A DNA stretch of 64,000 nucleotides from Acidobacteriota bacterium. Its GTDB lineage: Bacteria; Acidobacteriota; Terriglobia; Acidiferrales; UBA7541. How positions within the stretch are numbered: position 1 is the first letter of the stretch; every line of letters starts with the position of its first letter. Below are positions 33,154 to 42,007 of this stretch, piece by piece. Below the pieces are notes generated by a model, which was not told the DNA's origin, did no database searches, and saw nothing but the letters and a program-made list of their open reading frames with translations. The position numbers and the translations under genes are program-made. The DNA is taken from NCBI GenBank assembly GCA_027307115.1, contig DAHUXN010000028.1, forward strand, positions 1-64,000, given 5' to 3'.

Positions 33154-33450
33154 ATGAGCATTAAGCGTGTGCCAAAGTGGGTTTGGTGGGCTGCTGCCGC
33201 ACTGATTGCCTTGCAGATGTATTTCTTCCAGGAGCTGGTGGCCGCGTATTTGATTTTCGGCGTCCTGTTTGGCAGTTTCCTGGTACTGCTGCTAGCCGTT
33301 TACCTGGTGAGCGAAATCGGGGACCGCGGGCTCGGTTGGGTAGAGGCAAACGGGCGCGTACTGGTGAAAGTGGCGCGGCAGCAATGGGTCCGCGTCGAGG
33401 CCATCAGTAAAAAGACATTCCGCCGTCCACATTCAGAGTCTGCCCGGTAA
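33154..33450 (+). CDS. Small membrane protein, unknown
   Basis: A 98-residue protein with two membrane helices (WVWWAAAALIALQMYFFQEL; YLIFGVLFGSFLVLLLAVYL) and a basic cytoplasmic tail of about 40 residues. ATG 33154 follows GGGGGTAAG; the frame opens at 33082 but the extra 24 residues are polar and lack a ribosome site. Its last 47 bases overlap, on the opposite strand, the 3' end of the SDR gene. No family is recognised. Confidence 0.6.
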   Translation: MSIKRVPKWVWWAAAALIALQMYFFQELVAAYLIFGVLFGSFLVLLLAVYLVSEIGDRGLGWVEANGRVLVKVARQQWVRVEAISKKTFRRPHSESAR

Positions 33451-34186
33451 TCGCGCTCGCCTCGGATGAGGCGAGAAACAACGCGGCGGCGGCAACTTCA
33501 TCGGCCGTTTGCGGCCTTCCCTGAAGTATTGCCTGCAAGAATCCCTGAAACAGTTTTTCTGCGTCCATCTGTAAGCGCTCCGCGAGAGCCTGCCCTAAAG
33601 CTTGAGACATTTCCGTCTCGGCCACCGGGCCGGGGCAGATCGCGTTGACGCGCACGCCTTTGCGCGCGGATTCGGAGGCAAGAGTGCGCGTCAGGCCAAC
33701 CAATCCTGCTTTTGACGCTGCGTAGGGACTGTTCCACTGAAATGCGGCTTTGGCTGCGACGCTTGAGATGTTGATGATCACGCCCGAGCCGCGGCGGTAC
33801 ATTTCCGGCAGGACAAGCCGCGACAGCAGAAAAGGGCCGCGCAGGTTTACGGCGAGGACTTCGTCCCACTCCGCAGGCGAAATCTCCTCGGCGGCTTTCA
33901 CCGGGCCGAGCAGGCCGGCGTTGTTGACGAGAATGTCGATTTGGCCGAAGCGCTTACGCGCTTCTTCGACGATCCGTTGGCAACCGGATTCCTGAACGAC
34001 ATCGGCGGTAATTGCGGCTGCTTTCTGGCCGGCGGATTGAATTTCAGCGGCGACGGCGGTGACTTCTTTCGATGTGCGAGCAGCGACGACGACGGACGCG
34101 CCTTCGGCGGCGAAGCGTTTGGCGATAGCGCGGCCAATGCCTCGGCCTCCGCCGGTGACGACTGCAACTTTATCCTTCAGCAGCAT
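33404..34186 (-). CDS. Short-chain dehydrogenase/reductase
   Basis: A 260-residue classical SDR. It has the cofactor loop TGGGRGIG, NNAG (VNNAGLLG), the catalytic serine in INISSVAAKA and YAASK (SPYAASKAGLVGLT), and the PGPVAET segment. The arginine after the first beta-alpha unit (AARTSKE) suggests NADPH preference. Substrate is unknown; 3-oxoacyl reductase-like and sugar dehydrogenases share this layout. ATG 34186 is preceded by GGGGGACTCGC. It is transcribed away from ispH and overlaps a small membrane-protein gene at its 3' end. Confidence 0.85.
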   Translation of the reverse strand: MLLKDKVAVVTGGGRGIGRAIAKRFAAEGASVVVAARTSKEVTAVAAEIQSAGQKAAAITADVVQESGCQRIVEEARKRFGQIDILVNNAGLLGPVKAAEEISPAEWDEVLAVNLRGPFLLSRLVLPEMYRRGSGVIINISSVAAKAAFQWNSPYAASKAGLVGLTRTLASESARKGVRVNAICPGPVAETEMSQALGQALAERLQMDAEKLFQGFLQAILQGRPQTADEVAAAALFLASSEASAITGQTLNVDGGMSFY

Positions 34187-34344
34187 GCGAGTCCCCCCGT
34201 CAACTAATTCGAATAACAGAGAATACCATCAAGCAGCCGCGGAGTGGAGAACGTGCATTCGCGCAAAGCGGACCGAAAAACCGCGAACGCGGAACTCGGC
34301 GTCCAATCAGGAAGAAATCGGAGGACGAGAAACTTGGCGAATTG

Positions 34345-34378
34345 CAGATCCCTTGCCGCATGGCGGCTCGGGATGACA
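34345..34378. repeat. Dispersed hairpin element, copy 2
   Basis: CAGATCCC...GGGATGACA with a GCCGC-atg-GCGGC core forms a longer hairpin than copy 1 (3621-3656) but has the same flanks and length. The compensated change (ATTCC/GGAAT to ATCCC/GGGAT) keeps pairing, which supports a structural role. Confidence 0.5.
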
Positions 34379-34453
34379 ATCAGGTTTTTTTCGCCAAACG
34401 GGTGAAGCAGCGTCATGCCGAGACGCCAATGCGCCATACATGAGCGAAAGCGG

Positions 34454-34483
34454 GTGACGGGGCGAGGCGGGATGGGGTAACAT
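34454..34483 (+). promoter_or_regulatory. Candidate promoter directly before ispH
   Basis: GTGACG (34454-34459), an 18-bp spacer and TAACAT (34478-34483). ATG 34492 is eight bases downstream and has no ribosome site, so the transcript may be leaderless. Confidence 0.45.
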
Positions 34484-34491
34484 AAGATTCT

Positions 34492-35496
34492 ATGCATGGG
34501 GAGCTGAAGCACATTCAAAGTACGGGTAATGGCGGGACAGCGAACGGCCGGAAGGTGCTGGTGCGCGTGCGTCCGCGAGGGTTTTGCGCGGGAGTGGTGC
34601 GCGCGGTGGATATTGTGGAACTGGCGCTGGAGGCGTATGGCGCGCCCGTGTATGTGCATCATGAGATCGTCCATAACCGCTACGTGGTAGAACAGTTGCG
34701 GCAGCGCGGGGCGATATTTGTGGAGACGATCGGCGAAGTTCCCGTGGAGGCGGTGCTGGTTTTCAGCGCGCATGGCGTTCCGCCGCGAGTTCGCGAAGAA
34801 GCCACAGAGCGCAGTTTGCGCGTGATTGATGCGACGTGCCCGCTGGTGACAAAGGTGCATCTGGAGGCGCGGAAATTCGCGCGTGAAGAGCGCACACTGA
34901 TTTTGATTGGCCATCGCGATCATCAGGAAATTGTCGGCACTTCAGGAGAAGCGCCGCAGCAGACGGTCGTGGTGGGGAGCGTCGAGGAAGTGGATGAGTT
35001 GCAGGTGGATGATCCGGAGCGGCTTGCGTATTTGACGCAGACCACGCTGAGCCTTTACGACACGCAGGAAATTGTGGCGCGTCTGCGGCAGCGCTTTCCG
35101 AAAATTGTCGGGCCGGCGTCGGACGATATTTGCTACGCGACGCAGAACCGGCAGGAAGCGGTCGAGTCGCTGACGCGCGAAGTGGATATGATTTTGGTGG
35201 TGGGGTCGGCGAACAGTTCAAATTCGAATCGTTTGGTGGAAGTAGCGCAGCGGGCGGGCGTGGCGGCGCGGTTGATTGAAGATGGCAACGATTTGCAAGC
35301 GGCGTGGTTCGAAGGCGTCGGGCGATTGGGGCTGACGGCGGGGGCCTCGGCTCCGGAGATTTTGGTTGAACAGGTGAGCCAGCGGCTGGCGAATTTCGGG
35401 TTCACGGACCAGCGAGATCTCGATTTGATCCGCGAGGACGTGCGGTTCACACTGCCGCCAGAGCTTGCCGCGCGGCGGAAGCCCGTAGCAAGTTAA
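34492..35496 (+). CDS. ispH: 4-hydroxy-3-methylbut-2-enyl diphosphate reductase
   Basis: A 334-residue IspH (LytB), the last enzyme of the MEP isoprenoid pathway, producing IPP and DMAPP with a 4Fe-4S cluster. The three cluster cysteines are visible: RGFCAGVVRAV, DATCPLVTKVH and DDICYATQNRQ. The HEIVHN and SANSSNSNRL motifs for the diphosphate are also present. Length fits the family (about 310-340). The N-terminal 22 residues are a short extension. It precedes the arginase-like gene by 34 bp, so they may be co-transcribed. No other MEP gene is in the window. Confidence 0.94.
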   Translation: MHGELKHIQSTGNGGTANGRKVLVRVRPRGFCAGVVRAVDIVELALEAYGAPVYVHHEIVHNRYVVEQLRQRGAIFVETIGEVPVEAVLVFSAHGVPPRVREEATERSLRVIDATCPLVTKVHLEARKFAREERTLILIGHRDHQEIVGTSGEAPQQTVVVGSVEEVDELQVDDPERLAYLTQTTLSLYDTQEIVARLRQRFPKIVGPASDDICYATQNRQEAVESLTREVDMILVVGSANSSNSNRLVEVAQRAGVAARLIEDGNDLQAAWFEGVGRLGLTAGASAPEILVEQVSQRLANFGFTDQRDLDLIREDVRFTLPPELAARRKPVAS

Positions 35497-35530
35497 GCCC
35501 GATCCATTAATCCAGTCAGAGGAGCAATGC

Positions 35531-36601
35531 ATGGCGGTGCGGATTGTGCGCCAGCCGAAGCAGATTGTCCTGTTGGGCGCGCCGACGAGTGCGGCGGCGC
35601 TAGGGGCGGGGCATGAAAAGGCTCCGCAGGCGCTACGGGCGGCGGGGCTCGTTGAGCGGCTGCAATCGTTGGGATATAGCGTTACCGACATGGGCGACGA
35701 TCCGGTGACGATGTACCAGCCGGACGAAGAAAGCCCGCGCGCGCGAAATTTACCTTGGGTGGTGAAGGCGCTTGAAGCGCTGAAGCCGCGCGTCGAGGCG
35801 GCGGTGAAGACGGGCGGATTGCCGCTGATTGTGAGCGGCGATTGTTCGTCGGCACTCGCGGTGATCGCGGGCGTGCGGCGGTATTATCGCGGCGCAAGCA
35901 TCATGTATATGGACCGCGATGCGGACTTGAATATTCCGGCGACTTCGCCTTCTGGATGTGTCGATGGAATGGTGGTGTCGCACCTGACGGGGCGCGGCGC
36001 GGCGGAGATGGTTCGTTTTTGGGGCGAACCGCCGCTGGTGCGCGATCCGGACGTGGCGCTTTTTGGCGTGGACCGGCTGGACCCGCCGGAAGAGGAAATG
36101 CTTTCGCGCTTTCCGATCCGGACTTTTCGCGCGAACGACATTCAGCGAATGGGCGCCGTGGCCGCCGCGGAGATGGCTGTTGAACGTATTCACGGCGGCA
36201 AAAACGAGCTGGTCGTGCACTTGGATGTCGACGTGATTGCGAGCGAAGATTTTCAGGCCACGGATCTGCCGGGAGCCGGCGGGCTGCGACTGGAAGAAGT
36301 CCGGCGGGCTCTGGAAGTTTTTGCGAAGCAAGAGCGGCTGGTGGCGTTCGAGGTTGCGGCATACAATCCTGAACGCGATAGCGACGGGCGCGGTGCGCGA
36401 ATCGTCGTGGATTTGATTGCCGCGGCGCTTGGCGCGCGGCTGCAGTCGCAGGCAGAACCGGCGACTGTTGGCGCTGAGACTTCCGGCACGTCCGCGGCTG
36501 CGGCGATTCCTGCTGAACCGTCAGCCAGCGAACCGCCCGCGACCGATGATTCGCCCGCGACTGACTCCCCGGAACAGGCAACATCAGCTTCCGGAGAGTG
36601 A
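35531..36601 (+). CDS. Arginase/agmatinase-fold protein with altered metal ligands
   Basis: A 356-residue protein. Residues 10-305 follow the ureohydrolase fold, and SPSGCVDGM matches the usual SPSGNxHGM region. The manganese ligands differ, however. GGDHS is SGDCS, DAHxD is DRDAD (MDRDADLN), and the EVNP glutamate is replaced (AAYNP); only DVD (HLDVDV) is standard. The binuclear manganese site may therefore be absent or changed, so arginase activity should not be assumed. The last 50 residues are an Ala/Pro/Ser/Thr/Glu-rich tail of low complexity. GAGGAG precedes ATG. It lies 34 bp after ispH. Confidence 0.78.
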   Translation: MAVRIVRQPKQIVLLGAPTSAAALGAGHEKAPQALRAAGLVERLQSLGYSVTDMGDDPVTMYQPDEESPRARNLPWVVKALEALKPRVEAAVKTGGLPLIVSGDCSSALAVIAGVRRYYRGASIMYMDRDADLNIPATSPSGCVDGMVVSHLTGRGAAEMVRFWGEPPLVRDPDVALFGVDRLDPPEEEMLSRFPIRTFRANDIQRMGAVAAAEMAVERIHGGKNELVVHLDVDVIASEDFQATDLPGAGGLRLEEVRRALEVFAKQERLVAFEVAAYNPERDSDGRGARIVVDLIAAALGARLQSQAEPATVGAETSGTSAAAAIPAEPSASEPPATDDSPATDSPEQATSASGE

Positions 36602-36713
36602 ATCCCTCTTTTATTCCTGCGATTTTTGTTTGCGATATGAAAACTTCGAGCGTGTCTCTCCGTTCCAACAATTCGGAAAACATTTTTGTGGAATTCGCGT
36701 CTTGGATGCGGCG

Positions 36714-37781
36714 ATGAGGCGCGGCGTAAAACATTCAGTGATGCCGCGACGCGCGCTGGCCGAGGGGCGGGATCGCCCACCGATGCTCGAGAATCGCGGG
36801 GGCAAACTACGTCTGGACATGAACGAGAATTTGCTGGGCTGCTCGCCGAAAGCGCGGACAGCATTGCGGCGGCTCAATGCGGAAACGTTGACGATGTATC
36901 CCGAAAAAGAGACAGCGATTGCACGGCTGGCGCCGTGGTTTGGAGTTCGCGCCGACGAAATGCTTGTGGTGGGTGGAATCGACGAAGGGTTGCGGCTGAT
37001 TGCGGATGCGTATATCGAGAGCGGACGCTCCGTGGTGCTGGTCGAGCCTACGTTTCCGATGTACCGCTTTCATGCGGAGCAACGGGATGCAAAAATTCGC
37101 ACGCTGCGCTATGACCGAGAGATGCGATTTCCTTTACGCGAAGTGCTGCGGGTGCTGAGTACGGGCCCGTCAGTTTTCTTTTTGGCGAATCCGAATAATC
37201 CAACGGGGAATTTGCTGGATGCGCGGACGCTGGGGACAATTCTCAACGCGGCAGCGCGAACTCTTGTAGTCGTAGACGAGGCATATTTCGAATTTTCCGG
37301 AGTTACGATGTTACCGCAGATTCGCCGGCGACGAAATCTGGCCGTGACGCGGACTTTTTCCAAGGCCACGGGCCTGGCGGGATTGCGGGTGGGGTGCATT
37401 TTCGCGCATCGAGATGTGGCGACCATTCTGAAACGCGCTCAAGCGCCTTTCCCGGTGGGTACAGCGGCGCTGGTGGCAGCGGAGGCGGCTCTGAAGGATC
37501 GCGCGTTTGTTCGCCGCGCCGTGCAGACAATTAGGCAAGGCCGCGCGACTCTGGAGCGAGGGCTATCGCGGTTGGGCGTGCGAGTATTTCCGAGCGCCGC
37601 GAATTTCGTGCTTGTGGATTTTGGGGAGCGAGGTCCTGCAATCACGGACGCGCTTGAGCGGCGCGGAATTCTGGTCCGCGACCAGGGCAGCAGCTTCGAA
37701 CGGCCTGGATTCGTGAGAATTACCGTTGGCACCGCGAAGCAGATACGAAGATTTCTTGCCGTTCTGGAAACCATTCTGTGA
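36714..37781 (+). CDS. Histidinol-phosphate aminotransferase-like PLP enzyme
   Basis: A 355-residue fold-type I aminotransferase. Seen are RLDMNENLLG, the substrate loop ANPNNPTGNLL, VVDEAYFEF with the PLP-binding aspartate, TFSKATGLAGLRVG with the lysine, and a C-terminal RITVG arginine. This order is that of HisC and related CobD-type enzymes. No other his gene is nearby, so the substrate may be another amino acid or phosphonate. The start is uncertain (ATG 36714 or 36741, weak ribosome sites). Its TGA overlaps the GTG of a HAD phosphatase gene, so the two are coupled. Confidence 0.82.
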   Translation: MRRGVKHSVMPRRALAEGRDRPPMLENRGGKLRLDMNENLLGCSPKARTALRRLNAETLTMYPEKETAIARLAPWFGVRADEMLVVGGIDEGLRLIADAYIESGRSVVLVEPTFPMYRFHAEQRDAKIRTLRYDREMRFPLREVLRVLSTGPSVFFLANPNNPTGNLLDARTLGTILNAAARTLVVVDEAYFEFSGVTMLPQIRRRRNLAVTRTFSKATGLAGLRVGCIFAHRDVATILKRAQAPFPVGTAALVAAEAALKDRAFVRRAVQTIRQGRATLERGLSRLGVRVFPSAANFVLVDFGERGPAITDALERRGILVRDQGSSFERPGFVRITVGTAKQIRRFLAVLETIL

Positions 37782-38491
37782 ACGCGGCGAGAATTGTGCG
37801 CGCTGCAGCTGCGCCGTGGGAGGTAATCATCTTTGACGTGGATGGCGTGCTGGTTGATGTGCGCGAATCGTATCAGCGGACAGTTCTGGAGACGGTGCGG
37901 CACTTCACGGGGAAGCGCGTTGGCCGCAGGGAGCTGCACGAGTGGAAAAATCGCTCCGGGTTCAATGACGATTGGACGTTGACGCACGCGTGGGTGAATA
38001 AGCTTGGCGCGAATTTTTCTTATGAGGAAGTGAAGAAGCAGTTCGAAGGTTTCTACTGGGGTGATGGCAAGCACGGGAACGTGACCGGTGAGCGGTGGTT
38101 GCTGCCAGCGAAGCAATTGGAGCGGTTGTCGCGTCGCGCTCAGCTTGCGATTTTTACCGGCCGCACGCGCGCGGAGTTGAGCCACACGCTCGAACGGTTT
38201 GATGTGCGGCTATATTTTTCGTCTATTGTTACGGTCGAAAGCATCTCGAAGCCGAAGCCTGATCCCGAAGGCTTGCTGCAAATTCTGGACGGCCTTCCGG
38301 CGTCGAAGGCAATTTATCTGGGCGACAATGTGGACGACGCGTTCGCGGCGCAGGCGGCCGGCATGGCATTTGTGGGCGTGCTGCCGCGGGGAAGCATAGA
38401 GCGTCGAGTTCGCGCTGGGCGGTTGCGCGCGCTGGGAGCGCGAACGATCCTGGGCGATGTGACCGAAATCGAGAAATGGATAGCTTCGTGA
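37778..38491 (+). CDS. HAD-superfamily phosphatase coupled to the aminotransferase
   Basis: A 237-residue subfamily IA HAD hydrolase. Motif I is FDVDGVLVD, motif II TGRTR, motif III lysine SKPKPDP and motif IV LGDNVDDA, all intact. The cap domain contains KNRSGFNDDWTLTHA. GTG 37778 overlaps the aminotransferase stop (GTGA). I recall a HAD-IA group (TIGR01548) that occurs next to or fused with HisC-like aminotransferases, fitting this pair. Histidinol-phosphate phosphatase is one possibility, dephosphorylation of a related product another. Confidence 0.84.
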   Translation: MNAARIVRAAAAPWEVIIFDVDGVLVDVRESYQRTVLETVRHFTGKRVGRRELHEWKNRSGFNDDWTLTHAWVNKLGANFSYEEVKKQFEGFYWGDGKHGNVTGERWLLPAKQLERLSRRAQLAIFTGRTRAELSHTLERFDVRLYFSSIVTVESISKPKPDPEGLLQILDGLPASKAIYLGDNVDDAFAAQAAGMAFVGVLPRGSIERRVRAGRLRALGARTILGDVTEIEKWIAS

Positions 38492-38660
38492 CGTGCGGGG
38501 CGACAGGACAGAGATGAGGTCAACAGGCAGCGCGTTCAGGAAATTGGAGGCACTGACTCTTGTTCAGTGAGTTGTGCTGAATCCCGCCGGCCGGAGGTTT
38601 CAAGCCAAAGAAAGGCAGTTTTGCGGTGTGAGCCGCCGTGCTAAGTTATCGTGTTGCTGT

Positions 38661-38746
38661 GCCCGGGTGGCGGAATGGCATACGCAGAGGACTTAAAATC
38701 CTCAGGCCGCAAGGCCGTGTGGGTTCGACTCCCACCCCGGGTACCA
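38661..38746 (+). tRNA. tRNA-Leu (UAA)
   Basis: A full type II tRNA. Acceptor GCCCGGG pairs with CCCGGGT; the anticodon loop CTTAAAA carries TAA; a long variable arm follows (GGCCGCAAGGCC). The T arm is GTGGGTTCGACTCCCAC, and CCA is encoded. Length and the large variable arm are typical for leucine. Confidence 0.95.
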
Positions 38747-38855
38747 GTTCCGCGATTGCGCGATTGCTGAAGTGAATTAAGAGCTGCGATTGAGGTTCGT
38801 CCCGGCCTGAGCCCTGAATTATTGCGAAGGCTCAGGCGGGGAGAAGTCAGGAACG

Positions 38856-39284
38856 TTACTGGCGGAGGGCGCCGGGACCGCCGGGGCCACGATCGCGATC
38901 ATCGCGGTCGCCGCGAGGGTCACGACCCCAGTCGTTGTCCGAACGCCATTGCTGATCGCGCCCATACCACCACTGATGATAGGCGGTATAACAGCGCTGT
39001 CTCTGTTCGCGAAGCTCCAGCCAGGCCCTATCCGCTTGACGGCTGCGGTTGCCGTGTTCGCGCATTTCCTCGGTGAGCTTGGCTTCCGCTTTCTGAGTGC
39101 GTTGTTGGCACTTTTCCATGCCCTTGCGGTCCCGCTCGCGCATTTCATGGTGTTCATCCTGGTCCTGGGCGTGCGCATACTGCGGAACGGCGGCTCCGAT
39201 GAAAACGAGCAGTGCGCCGGTCATCGCTGTTCCGATGGCCGCTTTCTTGATCCTGATATAAATGTGATTTTGCCTTGCGTTCAT
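38856..39284 (-). CDS. Exported charged protein of unknown function
   Basis: A 142-residue protein with a signal peptide (MTGALLVFIGAAVPQYAHAQ). The mature part is rich in Glu, Arg, Gln and Asp with a helical central region (MREHGNRSRQADRAWLELRE) and a Asp/Arg/Gly-repeat tail (DPRGDRDDRDRGPGG). Two cysteines (EKCQQ and RQRCYTAY) could form a disulfide. AGGAGAG is positioned four bases before ATG. No family is recognised. A second frame on the same strand (38819-39178) covers it but lacks a ribosome site and signal peptide. Confidence 0.68.
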   Translation of the reverse strand: MNARQNHIYIRIKKAAIGTAMTGALLVFIGAAVPQYAHAQDQDEHHEMRERDRKGMEKCQQRTQKAEAKLTEEMREHGNRSRQADRAWLELREQRQRCYTAYHQWWYGRDQQWRSDNDWGRDPRGDRDDRDRGPGGPGALRQ

Positions 39285-39568
39285 TGATCTCTCCTATGAA
39301 TTCTCGGGGGCTGGTTACGAGTACGACCTGACATTGGGCTGGCGCCAATCGTGGCAATCCGGTCTGAATGCGGCTCGGACGCGCAGCTTCCTGAGGCCTG
39401 ACAGCGCACTACGTCAACTATGGTGGGGCAGTGTGCGGCGAAAAGATATAGGGACAACTCCCCATAAACGTCTGGGAAAGTCCGTACACGGTTTCGGGAC
39501 AGTTAGGTGTGGCGGTAAACCAAAGTAAACAAATCGCAGGCTGCTCTGATATGCGAAAAGCGCCTGCC

Positions 39569-42007
39569 TTATTGCTGTGTCTCCGGTTTAACGTATTTAT
39601 CGAACCAACGAAGCATTTCCCAAATCATGTGCTCGATGGATTCGCGCGCTTGATAGCCGTGGGCTTCGTCGGGTAATTGAACGTAACGAACTGACGCGCC
39701 GTTGCCTTTGAGGGCCATGTACAAACGCTCGGACTGGATTGGGAAGGTGCCGGAGTTGTTGTCGGCCATTCCGTGAATCAACAAAATGGGCGCGTGGAAT
39801 TGATTCGCGTACATGAATGGCGACATTCTGAGGTAGACCTCTGGAGCTTCCCACAGCGTGCGGCGCTCGTTTTGAAAACCGAAAGGAGTGAGCGTGCGGT
39901 TATATGCGCCGCTGCGAGCGACGCCCGCGCGGAAAAGATCGGAGTGTGCGAGAAGATTAGCGGTCATGAAAGCACCGTAGCTGTGGCCGCCGACGCCGAC
40001 ACGGCGAGGGTCAATCACGCCCATCTCGGCGGCTTTGTCGATGGCGGCTTTCGCGCTGGCAACGATTTGCTCGACATATTTATCGTTGGCCGTTCGTGGC
40101 GGGCCGATCACGGGCATCGTGGGACCGTCGAGCACTACGTAGCCATCAAGCAAAAACCACAGCGGCGACAAACCCGTGAATTCAGTGAAACGATTGGGCG
40201 AGCCGGTGACTTCGCTGGCGACTTGCGCGTTGGTGAATTCGCGCGGATAAGCCCAAATCACCGCGGGGCGGCGCTCGCCCTCTTTGTAATCCGCGGGAAG
40301 GTAGACGGTCATGGAAAGCGGCACACCATCCGCGCGCGTGTAATTCACCAGCTCTTTGTGGATGCCGCGCAACTGCGGAGTGGGATCGGCATAATGCGTG
40401 AGCGCGCGCGGTTCACCAGTGCCTACAATACGCAAAAAATAATTCGGCGGATCGGCGGGCGTTTCATGGCGCGTGATGAATTTGGAACCGTCGGCGGACG
40501 CGAGCGCGACGACTTCTTCGTAGCTTTTGTCGTCGCAATGGAAAATGCGCTCGGCCTGAAGCGATTGTGTATTGAAGCGGTCGAGGAAGGGGCGGTCGCC
40601 TTCAGGAGACGCGCCTGGGCCGGTCAGGAAAATGTCCGTGCCTTCTTGATGCATCGCCGCGTGGCCGTTGGGAAGCATGCTCATGACGGGCTGCCCAGGA
40701 TTCTTGTAGCGTTCCTGAGCGCTCATGTCCCAGACGAGGCGCGGTTTCGCGGAAAGATCCAGGGGATTTAGAAACCAGGTGCGTTCCCATAGGCGGCTGC
40801 GGTCAAACTCGCGCAACATCGCGAGATCGCCGTGCTCGCCCCAAAGAAGACCTGCAAAACGATATTCGGTGCGAGCGAGCTCGGCGGGAGCGTCTGTAAA
40901 TGGCGCTTTGAGCCACATGATGCGATCGCGATTCGGTACTTTTGCATGCGGGTCTCCGCCGTCCAATGCTTCGACCCAAACGAGCGCCGCTGGCGCACTG
41001 GCCTGCCACTGATAACTACGCGGGCCCGTGGGGACGCCGCCGATGGGGATCGTTTCCTGGAGCGGCAGGTCAGCAAGTTTGTAGGCGACGTGTCCGGTGC
41101 GATCCCAAACTTCAACGGCATGAGCAAAATTTTCGAATGGGCGAATATAGGAATAAGGATGGTGGATGCGCGTGACTAAAATATAACGCCCGTTTGGCGC
41201 GGGATCAGCGGTCTCGAAGATGCCAGGCTTGCCGACGGGCGTGGTTTTGCCCGTGGAAATGTCGATGAAGGCGAGTTGGGATGTGGCGTAATAGTCAAAT
41301 AGCTGCTCGTCGCGCGGACTCTGCAGCAAGTCTTCGAATGTGGGAGCGGGCGCCGCTTTGCCGAAGCTTTCCTGAATGATGGGGCCTACGGGGACGCTCG
41401 ATTCAGCGGGAGGCCGACCGCGATTCACTGGAACCGTTCTGCACAGAAGTGTGTTTCTCTCGGGCGTCCATGTGCACGGATCGCCGATCGTGGAATTCAC
41501 GGCGATTCCGGGAAGGCGGCGAATCGTGCCCGCGGCGGCATCGCCTATCCAGAGTTCGACGCTCTTGTCTGCAGTGACGGTGAGGAAAAAATGTTTGCCG
41601 TCGGGCGCCCACTCGGGACGTCCGAAGCCTGGACCTGCCGGGAATACGATGGGCTTGCTGCGACCGTCAGCGACTCGCACCAACGCGAGATGCAAAAATC
41701 GCTGTGGATTGTGCTGACCCGAATTGGCCGGGTCGATGCGCACACCCGCGATGCGAAGCATGGGGCGCGCCAGCTCGGAGATGGGCGGATAGCGAACGGG
41801 TTCCGCGACGAGAATCTCGTCACCTTGCGGACTGGCAAATGCGACAGGCGGCGCGGGAGCGAACAGCACGTCGAGAATTTTCTGCGGCGGCTTCTGGTAC
41901 GTGTTTTGTGCCCAGAGGTTCGGAACGAAGGCAAATGTCGCGAGCGCAAACAGAAGAAGGGTGCGTTCGATGCGACGAACTGGACTGCGGCTCAGGTTGA
42001 GTGCCAT
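39569..42007 (-). CDS. Exported S9 (prolyl oligopeptidase family) peptidase, glutamyl-endopeptidase-like
   Basis: An 812-residue secreted serine peptidase. A signal sequence (TLLLFALATFAFVPNLWAQ) is followed by a beta-propeller of about 500 residues and the catalytic alpha/beta domain. The triad is Ser in GGHSYGAFMTANLLAH, Asp in HGMADNNSGTFP and His in DEAHGYQ. The GGHSYGAFMTANLL block is close to that of plant chloroplast glutamyl endopeptidase and related bacterial enzymes. It cleaves peptides in the periplasm or outside. ATG 42007 is chosen because GGGAG precedes it; the frame opens 30 bases earlier. It is divergent from the BNR protein genes. Confidence 0.88.
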   Translation of the reverse strand: MALNLSRSPVRRIERTLLLFALATFAFVPNLWAQNTYQKPPQKILDVLFAPAPPVAFASPQGDEILVAEPVRYPPISELARPMLRIAGVRIDPANSGQHNPQRFLHLALVRVADGRSKPIVFPAGPGFGRPEWAPDGKHFFLTVTADKSVELWIGDAAAGTIRRLPGIAVNSTIGDPCTWTPERNTLLCRTVPVNRGRPPAESSVPVGPIIQESFGKAAPAPTFEDLLQSPRDEQLFDYYATSQLAFIDISTGKTTPVGKPGIFETADPAPNGRYILVTRIHHPYSYIRPFENFAHAVEVWDRTGHVAYKLADLPLQETIPIGGVPTGPRSYQWQASAPAALVWVEALDGGDPHAKVPNRDRIMWLKAPFTDAPAELARTEYRFAGLLWGEHGDLAMLREFDRSRLWERTWFLNPLDLSAKPRLVWDMSAQERYKNPGQPVMSMLPNGHAAMHQEGTDIFLTGPGASPEGDRPFLDRFNTQSLQAERIFHCDDKSYEEVVALASADGSKFITRHETPADPPNYFLRIVGTGEPRALTHYADPTPQLRGIHKELVNYTRADGVPLSMTVYLPADYKEGERRPAVIWAYPREFTNAQVASEVTGSPNRFTEFTGLSPLWFLLDGYVVLDGPTMPVIGPPRTANDKYVEQIVASAKAAIDKAAEMGVIDPRRVGVGGHSYGAFMTANLLAHSDLFRAGVARSGAYNRTLTPFGFQNERRTLWEAPEVYLRMSPFMYANQFHAPILLIHGMADNNSGTFPIQSERLYMALKGNGASVRYVQLPDEAHGYQARESIEHMIWEMLRWFDKYVKPETQQ

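Larger units (their letters stand above)
34187..34491. other. 305-bp divergent intergenic region
   Basis: No gene is seen. It holds the second copy of the dispersed hairpin element (34345-34378) and the likely ispH promoter at its right end. The left half, GC-rich with GCGAACGCGGA-type runs, shows no clear promoter for the SDR. Confidence 0.5.

Noticed and set aside
38819-39178. 119-residue minus-strand frame overlapping the exported charged protein
   Set aside because: The alternative frame at 38856-39284 has a signal peptide and AGGAGAG before its ATG; this one has neither.
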